Source of the DNA: Helicobacter pylori NQ4053
Lineage (GTDB): Bacteria > Campylobacterota > Campylobacteria > Campylobacterales > Helicobacteraceae
Length of the DNA: 64,000 nt
Assembly: GCF_000274605.1 (NCBI RefSeq)
Contig: NZ_AKNV01000001.1
Span: 124,001-188,000 of the forward strand
Direction of reading: 5' to 3'
This document shows, piece by piece, positions 18,887 through 28,755 of the stretch. The notes under the pieces are model-generated. The model was not told the origin of the DNA. It worked only from the letters and a program-made list of their open reading frames with translations, and searched no databases. A program made the translations under genes and the position numbers. The stretch's first letter is position 1. Each line of letters opens with the position of its first letter.

Positions 18887-19156
18887 ATGGCAAATCATAA
18901 GTCCGCAGAAAAGCGAATCAGACAGACCATTAAAAGAACCGAACGCAACAGGTTCTATAAAACTAAAATTAAGAATATCATTAAAGCCGTGCGTGAAGCG
19001 GTCGCTATCAATGATGTAACAAAAGCTCAAGAGCGTTTGAAAATCGCTAATAAAGAGTTGCATAAATTTGTCAGCAAAGGGATTTTAAAGAAAAACACCG
19101 CTTCTAGGAAAGTTTCAAGGCTTAACGCTTCAGTGAAAAAAATCGCTCTCGCTTAG
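18887..19156 (+). CDS. rpsT: 30S ribosomal protein S20
   Basis: This 89-residue basic helical protein starts [20 protein letters not shown], the S20 signature, and binds 16S rRNA in the body of the small subunit. A ribosome site AAAGGG lies about 13 bases upstream. It is divergent from glmM. A TAGAATTAT sequence upstream near 18841 may hold the -10 box. Confidence 0.97.
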   Translation: MANHKSAEKRIRQTIKRTERNRFYKTKIKNIIKAVREAVAINDVTKAQERLKIANKELHKFVSKGILKKNTASRKVSRLNASVKKIALA

Positions 19157-19279
19157 TTTTGGGGCGTTTTTGACTTCTTTAAGCTCAATAACGGGTTTTT
19201 ATTATTGGGCTTCTTTTTAAGTTTTGCGTTTTTTAGATTGTTGCATCTTTTATTCACATCTTTTTATAGGTAGTCTCGC

Positions 19280-20338
19280 ATGTCTATTCTAGCTGAAAAG
19301 CTTTCTTCCATTCTCAAACGATACGACGAACTCACAGCGTTGCTTTCTAGTGCTGAAGTGATCAGCGATATTAAAAAACTCACCGAATTGAGCAAAGAGC
19401 AAAGCTCCATTGAAGCAATCTCCATAGCGAGTAAAGAGTATTTGAGCGTTTTAGAGAATATCAAGGAAAATAAAGAACTTTTAGAAGACAAGGAATTGAG
19501 CGAACTGGCTAAAGAAGAGTTAAAAATTTTAGAAATCCAAAAAAGCGATCTAGAAACTGCCATTAAGCAACTCCTTATCCCCAAAGATCCTAACGACGAT
19601 AAAAACATTTATTTAGAATTAAGAGCCGGCACGGGGGGCGATGAAGCGGGCATTTTTGTAGGGGATTTGTTTAAGGCGTATTGCCGTTATGCGGATTTGA
19701 AAAAATGGAAAGTAGAGATAGTGAGCTCTAGCGAAAACAGCGTAGGGGGCTATAAAGAAATCATCGCTTTAATTAAGGGTAAGGGCGTGTATTCAAGGCT
19801 CAAATTTGAAGCAGGCACGCATCGAGTCCAAAGAGTCCCTGAAACAGAATCTCAAGGGCGCATCCACACTTCCGCTATCACAGTAGCGATCATGCCTGAA
19901 GTGGATGATGTGGAAGTTTCTATCAACCCTAGCGATTTAAAGATTGAAGTGTTTCGCGCTGGCGGGCATGGGGGGCAATGCGTCAATACCACAGACTCTG
20001 CGGTGCGCATCACGCACCTTCCCACTAATATCAGCGTGAGCATGCAAGATGAAAAATCCCAGCATAAAAACAAGGATAAAGCCCTAAAAATCTTAAAAGC
20101 GCGCCTTTATGAAAAACAAATTGAAGAGCAACAACTCGCTAACGCCAAAGACCGAAAGGAGCAAGTGGGTAGTGGGGACAGGAGCGAAAGGATCCGCACT
20201 TATAATTACCCGCAAAACCGCTTGAGCGAACACCGAATCAATTTAACTCTGTATAGTTTAGAAGAAATCATGCTTTCAGGGAATTTAGATGAAGTGATTA
20301 ACCCTTTAATCGCCCACGCCCAAAGCCAGTTTGAATAA
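19280..20338 (+). CDS. prfA: Peptide chain release factor 1
   Basis: This 352-residue factor releases peptides at UAA and UAG. It carries the catalytic GGQ motif in [16 protein letters not shown] (about 229-244) and the RF1-type decoding region around [17 protein letters not shown]. Length fits the family. It lies 123 bases after rpsT on the same strand, probably in the same transcript. Confidence 0.97.
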   Translation: MSILAEKLSSILKRYDELTALLSSAEVISDIKKLTELSKEQSSIEAISIASKEYLSVLENIKENKELLEDKELSELAKEELKILEIQKSDLETAIKQLLIPKDPNDDKNIYLELRAGTGGDEAGIFVGDLFKAYCRYADLKKWKVEIVSSSENSVGGYKEIIALIKGKGVYSRLKFEAGTHRVQRVPETESQGRIHTSAITVAIMPEVDDVEVSINPSDLKIEVFRAGGHGGQCVNTTDSAVRITHLPTNISVSMQDEKSQHKNKDKALKILKARLYEKQIEEQQLANAKDRKEQVGSGDRSERIRTYNYPQNRLSEHRINLTLYSLEEIMLSGNLDEVINPLIAHAQSQFE

Positions 20339-20719
20339 GATTTTTACACGATACGCCCAAAAACGATAAAACACCCAAGCCTTTTTTAAACCACCCACTA
20401 CCACCAAAAACCCTAGCATGCTTTTTTAAATTTTCGCCCCAAAACAGCGTAAGAGCTTCCATAAAATCTAGTTAAATATAATTTTAAATTATATATATGA
20501 ACTTTTAAAAATAAAGTTTTATTTAACCCATTCTTAACAAAAAATTCACTTTTTTGTAGTATAACTCCAAAGCTTAATATTTGTAAAAGCGGATTATATT
20601 CTGTAGAAGCGAATGCATGAGGACAACTCTCAAATTTTGATAGCTCCCTATTTTTTCCACCATGCATGAATACAATGAAAAAAGAAATTCTTAGGATTTC
20701 TCACATTAAGGAGTTTTAA
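20339..20719 (+). promoter_or_regulatory. AT-rich leader region of the Hor outer membrane gene
   Basis: This 381-base gap has no credible ORF. TAGTATAAC gives a plausible extended -10 near 20560-20565, about 155 bases before the ATG, and a second AAGGAG ribosome site sits at 20709-20714. Short T6 and A6 runs near the promoter could vary in length, as seen upstream of other Helicobacter outer membrane genes. That is an inference only. Confidence 0.4.
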
Positions 20720-21520
20720 ATGAAAAAAGTTTTTTTGGGTATGGCGTTAGCCATTAGTGTGTCCATGGCAGAAAAAAGCGGTGCGTTTTTAGGGGGAGGG
20801 TTTCAATATTCTAATTTAGAAAACCAAAACACCACCCGCACCCCAGGCGCTAACAATAACACCCCGATAGACACTTCAATGTTTAGCAACAATCAACCAG
20901 CTCCAGCCCCCCAAACGCAGAGTGCTTCTAAACCGGATACTAAAGTCAATCCAAGAGTGATTAACACCAATAATTACGGGCAAATGTATGGGGTAAATGC
21001 GATGGCAGGGTATAAGTGGTTCTTTGGTAAAACCAAACGCTTTGGCTTTAGGACTTATGGATACTACAGCTATAACCATGCGAATTTAAGCTTTGTAGGC
21101 AGTAAGCTTGGAATCATGGATGGCGCATCTCAAGTGAATAACTTCACTTATGGCGTGGGCTTTGATGCGCTCTATAACTTCTATGAAAGCAAAGAGGGCT
21201 ATAACACAGCAGGGTTGTTCTTAGGCTTTGGATTAGGAGGGGATTCGTTCATCGTGCAAGGAGAGAGCTACTTGAAATCTCAAATGCAAATTTGCAACAA
21301 CACCGCCGGTTGTTCAGCGAGCATGAACACAAGCTACTTCCAAATGCCTGTGGAATTTGGCTTTAGGAGCAATTTCTCTAAACACAGCGGGATTGAAGTG
21401 GGCTTTAAATTGCCTTTATTTACCAACCAATTCTATAAAGAAAGGGGTGTAGATGGATCGGTAGATGTGTTCTATAAAAGGAACTTCTCTATCTATTTCA
21501 ACTACATGATCAACTTCTAA
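20720..21520 (+). CDS. horA: Hop/Hor-family outer membrane protein
   Basis: This 266-residue protein has a signal peptide MKKVFLGMALAISVSMA (cleavage near 17-18), mature start EKSGAFLGGGFQYSNLE, a Thr/Asn/Pro-rich loop, aromatic-rich beta strands (GFRTYGYYSYNHANLSF) and the terminal FSIYFNYMINF, ending in Phe as outer membrane barrels do. A Cys pair (ICNNTAGC) is in a loop. Position and sequence fit HorA (HP0078/HP0079), recorded as split in some strains; here the gene is intact. The symbol is less certain than the family. Confidence 0.75.
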   Translation: MKKVFLGMALAISVSMAEKSGAFLGGGFQYSNLENQNTTRTPGANNNTPIDTSMFSNNQPAPAPQTQSASKPDTKVNPRVINTNNYGQMYGVNAMAGYKWFFGKTKRFGFRTYGYYSYNHANLSFVGSKLGIMDGASQVNNFTYGVGFDALYNFYESKEGYNTAGLFLGFGLGGDSFIVQGESYLKSQMQICNNTAGCSASMNTSYFQMPVEFGFRSNFSKHSGIEVGFKLPLFTNQFYKERGVDGSVDVFYKRNFSIYFNYMINF

Positions 21521-21687
21521 GCCTTTCTCTTCTTTCCAGCAGAGGGTTTTTTAAAAACTAAAGAAACGCTTGAAACAGAACCTTTTGTTTTGAGATTTGG
21601 TTTTTTACTTTGGCTTGTTTTCAAAAATCATTTTGATTTCTAAAAATAGTCTATAATGCTCGCAAGAGATATTTTTTAAGGTTATCA

Positions 21688-23433
21688 ATGAAAGCTATAA
21701 AAATACTTTTTATAATGACACTCAGTTTAAACGCTATCAGCGTGAATAGGGCGTTGTTTGACTTAAAAGATTCGCAATTAAAAGGGGAATTAACGCCAAA
21801 AATAGTGAATTTTGGAGGTTATAAAAGCAGCACCACAGAGTGGGGAGCTACGGCTTTAAACTATATCAATGCGGCTAATGGCGATGCGAAAAAATTCAGC
21901 GCGTTAGTGGAAAAAATGCGTTTTAACTCCGGTATATTGGGGAATTTTAGAGCGCATGCGCGTTTGAGGCAAGCCCTAAAATTGCAAAAGAATTTGAAAT
22001 ATTGCCTTAAAATCATCGCTAGGGATTCTTTTTATAGTTACCGCACCGGTATTTATATCCCCTTAGGCATTTCTTTAAAAGATCAAAAAACGGCTCAAAA
22101 AATGCTCGCTGATTTGAGCGTGGTAGGGGCGTATCTTAAAAAACAACAAGAGAATGAAAAGGCTCAAAGCCCTTATTACAGGAGCAACAACTATTACAAC
22201 TCCTACTATAGCCCTTATTATGGTATGTATGGCATGTATGGAATGTATGGCATGGGCATGTATGATTTTTATGACTTTTATGATGGCATGTATGGGTTCT
22301 ACCCTAACATGTTTTTCATGATGCAAGTTCAAGACTACTTGATGTTAGAAAATTACATGTATGCGCTCGATCAAGAAGAGATTTTAGACCATGACGCTTC
22401 CATCAACCAACTTGATACGCCTACTGATGATGACAGAGACGATAAGGACGATAAATCTTCGCAACCAGCAAATCTCATGAGTTTTTATCGTGATCCCAAA
22501 TTCAGCAAAGATATTCAAACCAACCGCTTGAATAGCGCCTTAGTCAATTTAGACAACAGCCACATGCTCAAAGACAATTCGCTCTTCCACACTAAAGCCA
22601 TGCCCACTAAAAGCGTGGATGCGATCACTTCTCAAGCCAAAGAGCTTAACCATTTAGTGGGGCAAATCAAAGAAATGAAGCAAGACGGGGCGAGTCCTAG
22701 TAAGATTGATTCAGTTGTCAATAAAGCTATGGAAGTGAGGGATAAATTAGATAATAATTTAAACCAGCTAGACAATGACTTAAAAGATCAAAAAGGGCTT
22801 TCAAGCGAGCAACAAGCTCAAGTGGATAAAGCCCTAGACAGCGTGCAACAATTAAGCCATAGCAGCGATGTGGTGGGGAATTATTTAGATGGGAGTTTGA
22901 AAATTGATGGCGATGATAGAGATGATTTGAATGATGCGATGAATAACCCCATGCAACAACCTGTGCAACAAACGCCCACCAACAACATGGACAACACCCA
23001 TGCAAATGATAGCAAGGATCAAGGGGGTAACGCGCTCATAAACCCTAACAGCGCCACTAACGCCGATGATCACAATGATGATCACATGGACGCTAACACC
23101 ACAAATGATACTAGCGCCACTGACACCCCCACTGATGATAAAGATGCTAGCGGCAACAATACCGGCGATATGAACAACACCGACACCGGCAATACTGATA
23201 CCGGTAACACTGATGATATGAGCAACATGAACAATGGTAACGATGATACGGGTAACGCTAATGACGACATGGGTAATAGCAACGACATGGGCGATGATAT
23301 GAACAACGCGAACGACATGAACGACGACATGGGTAACAGCAACGATGACATGGGCGATATGGGGGATATGAACGATGACATGGGTGGCGATATGGGAGAC
23401 ATGGGGGATATGGGTGGCGATATGGGGAATTGA
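21688..23433 (+). CDS. Secreted repeat protein with YGM and acidic GDM/ND tails
   Basis: This 581-residue protein has a signal peptide MKAIKILFIMTLSLNAISV. The order is: an N-terminal globular region (about 20-150), a Tyr/Gly/Met block with repeated YGM units (about 170-215), a helical charged middle (about 230-410), and a C-terminal acidic low-complexity tail of about 130 residues built from D, N, M, G and T. The tail ends in repeated GDM and NDD units encoded by near-identical short repeats. It corresponds to HP0080. The function is unknown. An exported, possibly metal- or cation-binding protein is conceivable from composition only. Confidence 0.75.
   Translation: MKAIKILFIMTLSLNAISVNRALFDLKDSQLKGELTPKIVNFGGYKSSTTEWGATALNYINAANGDAKKFSALVEKMRFNSGILGNFRAHARLRQALKLQKNLKYCLKIIARDSFYSYRTGIYIPLGISLKDQKTAQKMLADLSVVGAYLKKQQENEKAQSPYYRSNNYYNSYYSPYYGMYGMYGMYGMGMYDFYDFYDGMYGFYPNMFFMMQVQDYLMLENYMYALDQEEILDHDASINQLDTPTDDDRDDKDDKSSQPANLMSFYRDPKFSKDIQTNRLNSALVNLDNSHMLKDNSLFHTKAMPTKSVDAITSQAKELNHLVGQIKEMKQDGASPSKIDSVVNKAMEVRDKLDNNLNQLDNDLKDQKGLSSEQQAQVDKALDSVQQLSHSSDVVGNYLDGSLKIDGDDRDDLNDAMNNPMQQPVQQTPTNNMDNTHANDSKDQGGNALINPNSATNADDHNDDHMDANTTNDTSATDTPTDDKDASGNNTGDMNNTDTGNTDTGNTDDMSNMNNGNDDTGNANDDMGNSNDMGDDMNNANDMNDDMGNSNDDMGDMGDMNDDMGGDMGDMGDMGGDMGN
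22221..22265 (+). repeat. 12-base repeats encoding YGM units
   Basis: Tandem TATGG(T/C)ATG-type units encode consecutive Tyr-Gly-Met residues inside the secreted repeat protein. The copies differ by single bases. Confidence 0.65.
23160..23425 (+). repeat. Degenerate short repeats encoding the acidic tail
   Basis: Repeats of GGCGATATG, AACGACATG and GGTAAC-type units encode runs of G, D, M, N and T. The number of units is likely to vary between strains through slippage. The antisense frame is also open, a side effect of the codon bias. Confidence 0.65.
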
Positions 23434-23506
23434 GATTAAACCCCAACATCAAAGAGTGATAGCCAAAACTTAATATTTTTATTTATAATTCTTTTAGGGT
23501 GGTAGG

Positions 23507-23531
23507 GGGGTATTTTGGCGATGAATACCCC
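23507..23531 (+). terminator. Terminator-like hairpin after the repeat-protein gene
   Basis: GGGGTATT pairs with AATACCCC around a nine-base loop, followed by TTTAA. It lies 74 bases past the stop. Confidence 0.55.
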
Positions 23532-23806
23532 TTTAACCCCCAAAACTAACACTCCCCCTAAGAACGCTTTTAAAAATCCAACCAAAGCTTTTTATCAAAC
23601 TAGCGCAAAAAACTCCGTCCTTTAGGGCGCAAGATGTAAGCGCTTAGGCTATATTCAAGCTAACAAAATACCTCTAGTCTTTTTAGGGTAAGAAATGCCC
23701 ATGCAGACTTTAAAGAGCCTTTCGCATTAGCGTTTTTTAGGGCGCTTTATAAAAAAAGCCCTTTAGGCGGTTCCACCTTTCAGACGCTCAAAATTAAAAG
23801 CAGAAA
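23532..23806. other. Intergenic region between convergent genes
   Basis: This region has no ORF. It holds C-rich runs (ACCCCC, CTCCCCC), a small stem CCGTCC-TTTA-GGGCG near 23615-23628, and a GGGC...GCCC stem near 23739-23763 with an A/T-rich loop that may terminate tlpC on the minus strand. Nothing else was recognised. Confidence 0.4.
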
Positions 23807-25828
23807 TTAAAATTTCTTCTTACCCACATCTTCTAAAATGTCTTGGGAGATCCCATCAATTTTAGTGCTGACTTGTAAAGAATGGTTAGCGATAGTCAAA
23901 TTATCCTGCACATCTTGTTGCAAGGCGTTAATGGAATTGTGGATGTTTTCTACGCCCTTGTTTTGCATTTTGATAGACTCGGCGTTATCGGCGATGCTTT
24001 GAACTAAAATATTGATATTGGCTTCAATTTCGCTGAGCGATTTTTGCGTCCTTTCAGCGAGCTTCCTCACCTCATCAGCCACCACCGCAAAGCCTCTGCC
24101 ATGCTCGCCGGCCCTTGCGGCTTCAATAGCAGCGTTTAGGGCTAATAGATTCGTTTGATCGGCAATATCTCTAATCATATCCACCACGCTTTTAATGTCT
24201 TCGCCTTGAGAGATCATCTCTTGGCTTTTAGAATCAATTGTTGTGATAATATTAGTGATTTCTTCTAAGGATTGGGTGGTGTTTTTCAGGCTTCTTTCTT
24301 GCTTGTGGGCGGTTTTAGTCAAGTTATCCACGCAAGTTTTTAAATCTTTGGATTCATGATTGAGTGCGTTCGCAAACCCTAAAGAAGCTTTAAGCATGCT
24401 AGAAATTTCTTGCCCTAAAGTGTTGAGCGCTTTTTCCATGTTGGCTTTAGGATCTTGGATGTGGTGGGTAAAATCCAAATTTTTATAATGCTCTAGGGCG
24501 TTATTTAGGGCTTCAATATTAGCGCCAATTTGGTTGCGAAAATACTGGATAATGCTATTAATCGTATTTCTTAAAGCTTGCAAATCTTTATTTTTAGGCA
24601 CGCATGCGATTTCTTGCGTGAAATCCCCATTTTCCACATAATTTGTTACTTCAATGCTGTTTTGAATGGCTTTGTTATCGGCTTGAATGCTTTCTTGGGT
24701 TTTAAGAATGTTTTCATTGATAGAAGCTTGCATCTGCCCGATTTCATCATAAGTGCTTGGGGGCGTTAGGCTTATGGCATGGTTATTTTTGGGGTTATTA
24801 AGCAAGTTGAAAAAATCGTTTAGGGTGTTATTGACCCTACTGATGCGTTTGGTTATAAGACTAGAAATGATGATAAAGACTAAAAGGGCTAACACCAGCA
24901 CGCCTAAAATCAAAGTGGTGATAATAATGTATTTGGTGTTTGTGGCTTCTTTAAAGACTAAAGATTTATTGACATATTTCCCAATTGCCCAACGCCACTG
25001 ATTGTCGTTATCCCCTTTTTCTTCAAAAAAATCAAAGGGCTGTATGGCTAAAAAGGTTTCTGTATTCCCGCTCAATGAATGGTAGCTCAAAGTGCCCGCT
25101 TCGTTTTGATTGTAATACTCCACAGCTTTAGCGACTCTTCTATCCGGATTGATAGCGCTTAAAATCTTATCTTGAATCTCACGATTAGGGTTGATTAAAA
25201 GCCTGCCATCTTTCCCCATTAAAAAGGTGTTGCTCTTTTTCTTGCCCACCACATCGGTATAAAAAGCGTCAATGTTTAAAAAGAGATTCAGCGCGCCTAT
25301 AATATTTTGATTCTTACCCATTAGGGGGAGGGTAATATCCATGCCATAGATTTTATTGCCATCAACCTCTTTATAATAGGGATCTGAACGGGTTATATTT
25401 TTGAGCGAACGGATTTGATTGATCATGTTTTCATTGAGCGCGGTATTAGGGTAGGCGATTTTTGAATCCATGCTCATGGCAGTGATAATTCGTTCGTTAT
25501 TATTCGTATAAATCGCGCTAATCAATAACACATGAGGGTTTGCCAGCAAAAACTCAGAGAGCATGCGTCTTTTTAGGGTGTCGTTGATAGCGCTATTTTC
25601 ATCGCTTAAAAATTTTTCAAGGGTGTTAGCGCCAATAAAAATGCGCTTAATGATGCCTTGAATTTTAAAACTGACTAACTGAGCCTTTTTTTGCAACAAT
25701 TCTGTGGCTTGGCTTTGCAACACGCTTTCAACCTTGTAGCTGATAATAACGCCCATAACAGCGCTAATGACAATAACAACCGCACACACCATCATGACGA
25801 TTTTAGAACCAATTCTTGTAGATTTCAT
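23807..25828 (-). CDS. tlpC: Methyl-accepting chemotaxis protein TlpC
   Basis: The start chosen, [18 protein letters not shown], gives 673 residues, the known TlpC length, and is preceded by a purine-rich AAAGGGC site. A first membrane helix (about 8-30) is followed by a periplasmic dCache-type ligand domain (about 35-295), a second membrane helix (about 299-322, [16 protein letters not shown]), HAMP-like linkers and the cytoplasmic signalling tip [19 protein letters not shown]. It ends in VGKKKF. TlpC is reported to sense lactate. It stands alone as a transcription unit. Confidence 0.92.
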   Translation of the reverse strand: MKSTRIGSKIVMMVCAVVIVISAVMGVIISYKVESVLQSQATELLQKKAQLVSFKIQGIIKRIFIGANTLEKFLSDENSAINDTLKRRMLSEFLLANPHVLLISAIYTNNNERIITAMSMDSKIAYPNTALNENMINQIRSLKNITRSDPYYKEVDGNKIYGMDITLPLMGKNQNIIGALNLFLNIDAFYTDVVGKKKSNTFLMGKDGRLLINPNREIQDKILSAINPDRRVAKAVEYYNQNEAGTLSYHSLSGNTETFLAIQPFDFFEEKGDNDNQWRWAIGKYVNKSLVFKEATNTKYIIITTLILGVLVLALLVFIIISSLITKRISRVNNTLNDFFNLLNNPKNNHAISLTPPSTYDEIGQMQASINENILKTQESIQADNKAIQNSIEVTNYVENGDFTQEIACVPKNKDLQALRNTINSIIQYFRNQIGANIEALNNALEHYKNLDFTHHIQDPKANMEKALNTLGQEISSMLKASLGFANALNHESKDLKTCVDNLTKTAHKQERSLKNTTQSLEEITNIITTIDSKSQEMISQGEDIKSVVDMIRDIADQTNLLALNAAIEAARAGEHGRGFAVVADEVRKLAERTQKSLSEIEANINILVQSIADNAESIKMQNKGVENIHNSINALQQDVQDNLTIANHSLQVSTKIDGISQDILEDVGKKKF

Positions 25829-25990
25829 TCTCTTTGCCCTTTTAAAACGAATTGATAGAGAATGATTATTATACATTATTTTGAAATTTTAATAAAAAAG
25901 AGAGAACAAAAAAGAGAATAAAAAAGCAGAAAATAAAGGAGAGCCAAAGCCCTCCAAAACTCCCCCAAAGAAGAGAAAAAGAAATAAAAA

Positions 25991-26380
25991 TTACCTTTTA
26001 GAGAATTGTGGGCTTCTTCTGGCCTTTCTTTTACCATATTTTTTGCGTTCAACCACCCTTGAATCTCTGGTGAGCAAGCCCTTAGGTTTTAAAATGGCTC
26101 TAAAAGCAATATCATAAGCGTTCAAAGCTTTAGAAATGCCATGCCTTAAGGCTTCCGCTTGCGCTGAGTAGCCCCCACCAAAAACCACCGCTTTAATATC
26201 CACAGATTGTTCTTGTTTGGTTAAAAGCAAGGGTTGCATGACTTTCATTTTAATGGCTTCATGCCCGCCTAACCATTGATTCAGGCTTTGTTCATTGATA
26301 CTCAATCCGCCTTTACCCGGAGTGAGCCACACTTTAGCGATAGCGGTTTTTCTTTTACCGGTAGCATAGATTTTTCTCAT
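25991..26380 (-). CDS. rpsI: 30S ribosomal protein S9
   Basis: This 129-residue protein begins [19 protein letters not shown] and ends with the basic tail [12 protein letters not shown]-type (here [11 protein letters not shown]) that reaches the ribosomal P site. It overlaps the rplM end by four bases, the usual rplM-rpsI pair. Confidence 0.97.
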   Translation of the reverse strand: MRKIYATGKRKTAIAKVWLTPGKGGLSINEQSLNQWLGGHEAIKMKVMQPLLLTKQEQSVDIKAVVFGGGYSAQAEALRHGISKALNAYDIAFRAILKPKGLLTRDSRVVERKKYGKRKARRSPQFSKR

Positions 26381-26802
26381 TTAGCGTCCTTTTTGCTAGT
26401 TTGTGCGGTGTGAGGGTGCTTATCATCACGATAAACTTTGAGTTTTTTAATCATCGCTTTCCCTAATTTCGTTTTAGGGAGCATGCCCCTAACGGCTAAG
26501 TGGTAGAGCTTTTCAGGGGTTTTTTCTAGCATCTCTTGGAGAGTCTTGCTTTTAGTGCTGCCAAAATAGCCTGAATGGGTAAAATACTCTTTATCCTCTA
26601 ATTTCATGCCTGAAAATTTAACCTTATTGGCGTTGATAACCACCACAAAATCCCCACAATCCACATTAGGGGTGTAAAAAGGGCGGTGTTTGCCTCTTAA
26701 AAGCACAGCGATTTCAGTGATCAAGCGGCCAAAAACTTTGTCTTTAGCGTCTAAAACGACCCAATCACGAACGATGTCATTGACTTTAGCAGTCTTTGTC
26801 AT
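26377..26802 (-). CDS. rplM: 50S ribosomal protein L13
   Basis: This 141-residue protein has the L13 signatures [35 protein letters not shown] and [15 protein letters not shown]. It is an early assembly protein of the large subunit. The stop overlaps rpsI, so the two are co-translated. The upstream gap of about 350 bases contains its promoter. Confidence 0.97.
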   Translation of the reverse strand: MTKTAKVNDIVRDWVVLDAKDKVFGRLITEIAVLLRGKHRPFYTPNVDCGDFVVVINANKVKFSGMKLEDKEYFTHSGYFGSTKSKTLQEMLEKTPEKLYHLAVRGMLPKTKLGKAMIKKLKVYRDDKHPHTAQTSKKDAK

Positions 26803-27154
26803 AAGAATCCTTTGATAAAATTAAAGCACCCATTATAAGGAAATAAGCTTAAATATTGCTGAATTTAAGGAAAGTTTAAAGTTTTAAAATAGGGTTTTTA
26901 AAAAATTTGTTTGATTGCTTTTGATTTTATGGTAAAACTCATTTCTTAAGTAAAATTCATTTCCTTAAGGGGATAGGGGGGCATTTTGAAATAACTCTCC
27001 CCCTACAACCCCCAACTAAAAACCCCCTAACCCCAAAAGACTGCTTTTAAAGAGACTATCACTTGCTTTTCGCAAGCTCTTTTATTGTATTTATTTTAAA
27101 AAATACCTTTAAGCTTTTTTAATTTTGTTACTCATGCTTAATAAGCCAAAGCCT
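26803..27154. other. Intergenic region with a G-rich/C-rich hairpin element
   Basis: TAGGGGG (26974-26980) can pair with CCCCCTA (26999-27005). This is followed by repeated CCCCC blocks (ACAACCCCCAACT, AAACCCCCTAACCCC). The same GGGATAGGGGGG core occurs near luxS. The rplM promoter should lie at the left end. No ORF was recognised. Confidence 0.45.
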
Positions 27155-27343
27155 TTATTTTTGCTTTTGATTAAGCCTTTCTTCTATCTTTTTGATTTGT
27201 TGGCTCATTTTAGCGCTCGCATTGATCTGATTGATGAGCATGTAAAGGTTTATCATCATCAAAAGAACCACCACAATCCCTAAAAAAAACACGATTTGAA
27301 TGGCCTTTTTAGCGATTTCTCGGGCTTCTTGTTCTTTTGGCAT
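27155..27343 (-). CDS. Small single-pass membrane protein
   Basis: This 62-residue protein has a charged N-terminus, one hydrophobic helix (IVFFLGIVVVLLMMINLYML, about 17-36) and a short C-terminal coiled coil (MSQQIKKIEERLNQKQK). It lies six bases after mqo on the same strand and is probably co-transcribed. It matches the HP0085 position. The function is unknown. Confidence 0.65.
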   Translation of the reverse strand: MPKEQEAREIAKKAIQIVFFLGIVVVLLMMINLYMLINQINASAKMSQQIKKIEERLNQKQK

Positions 27344-27349
27344 GCGCTT

Positions 27350-28702
27350 TTAATTTTCCAATTCTTCTGGAGATAAATCTTTATAAAAGCGTTCTAATTC
27401 AAAGCTCTCGCCCAAATACGCAGCGATTTCTTGGGAATCCACAAGGGCGTTTTGCAAGCAACTCGTCGCGCCTGGAGAGGGGGTCATGTTGAAAGTGATG
27501 CCTTTATGGGTGCAAATCTTTTTTTCACCTAATTCTAGCTTTCGCTTGGTTCTGTCTAAAACTTGCGGGCGCACTTCGCCAAAACCATGAGCGTATTCTA
27601 AATCTTCTAGACTAAGAGAGGGGATGATTTTTTGAGCGTCTTTTAAAAATTTCCTTTTACCGATAATAGGCAATTCAAAAACCATGTTTTTAAACACATA
27701 ATTACGGATTTCTTTATCGCTCATCAAATCAAACGCGATCTTAAACACATCTTTATTCAAATCCATTTTCAACAATTCCAAGCTAATGCCCTTAAGCCAG
27801 CATTTGTTGCGCTCTAATTTAGGCATCGTTAAAGCGGTAGGCCCGATTCGTGTTTTTCCTTTAATGACAGCATCAGGGTCGCCATGCACGGCTGCAAAAG
27901 GGAGTTTGGGGTTTTGAACGGTATAAACTTTACCCCTTAATAAATCCGGCACAAAATAAAAGCTGCCCGCCACAGGCAAGCACCCTAAATCTAGGCCATA
28001 GCCCATGCTCTGAGCCAAAGGCAAAGCGTAAGAGCCGGCATTGACTAGCACGAATTTAGCATACACTTCTTCAGCGTCTTCTGAAATTACGGCGTAAGTG
28101 TCGTTGCGTTTTTCAATCTTTTTCACTTTGAAATTCAAAAACACCTGGTTGTTAGGCCTTAATTTTAGGGCTTCTTCAACGAAGTTTTCACTCAACTTCG
28201 CAAAATTCATGGTGCTCCAATCCTTTCTATACCCATGCCCGATAATGTTTTCATGCCTGTCTATGCCATTAGCCCCTAAAATCACATTAGGCTCTAATTC
28301 TTTAATCTTTTGCTTGTCAAATTCTTCTAGCCCCACAAAGATTTCTTTAAAGGATTCGTAGCGTTTTTTCATGAACTCGCATTCTTCATCGCCCACGCCT
28401 ATAGCCATTTTCTGGGTTTCAAAAATCACTTCATTTTGCAAGCCTTTATTGAGCGCGTATTGTCTGGTTTTATAAGCGCTCAAACGCACTTTTTTAGCTT
28501 TTTCAGGAGTGTAATTCGTTTCAATAGAGCCATCATGAATGGTTTGCGAATTAGCCTTAGCGCTAGAGCTGATTTGAGCTAATTTAGAGCATTTTTCCAC
28601 GATAGCCACGCGCTTTAAAGAGCTGTATTCGCTCAAAGTATAAAAGGTCGCGCACCCTGAAACCCCACCTCCAATAATAACAGCATCAAATTCCATACTC
28701 AT
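27350..28702 (-). CDS. mqo: Malate:quinone oxidoreductase
   Basis: This 450-residue flavoprotein has an N-terminal FAD-binding motif [17 protein letters not shown] (about 7-23) and a C-terminal [20 protein letters not shown] segment. It is the membrane-associated enzyme that oxidises malate to oxaloacetate and passes electrons to menaquinone. H. pylori uses it in place of the NAD-linked enzyme. The divergent Mqo branch of epsilonproteobacteria is shorter than that of E. coli. The identification follows HP0086. Confidence 0.88.
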   Translation of the reverse strand: MSMEFDAVIIGGGVSGCATFYTLSEYSSLKRVAIVEKCSKLAQISSSAKANSQTIHDGSIETNYTPEKAKKVRLSAYKTRQYALNKGLQNEVIFETQKMAIGVGDEECEFMKKRYESFKEIFVGLEEFDKQKIKELEPNVILGANGIDRHENIIGHGYRKDWSTMNFAKLSENFVEEALKLRPNNQVFLNFKVKKIEKRNDTYAVISEDAEEVYAKFVLVNAGSYALPLAQSMGYGLDLGCLPVAGSFYFVPDLLRGKVYTVQNPKLPFAAVHGDPDAVIKGKTRIGPTALTMPKLERNKCWLKGISLELLKMDLNKDVFKIAFDLMSDKEIRNYVFKNMVFELPIIGKRKFLKDAQKIIPSLSLEDLEYAHGFGEVRPQVLDRTKRKLELGEKKICTHKGITFNMTPSPGATSCLQNALVDSQEIAAYLGESFELERFYKDLSPEELEN

Positions 28703-28755
28703 TGTCTTTCTCCAAATGTTTTAAATTAATGAATCGTAATCATAGTATAAGAAAA

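Noticed and set aside
22075-23452. Several long antisense frames over the repeat protein
   Set aside because: They arise from repetitive GAT/ATG codons and lack ribosome sites or protein-like composition.
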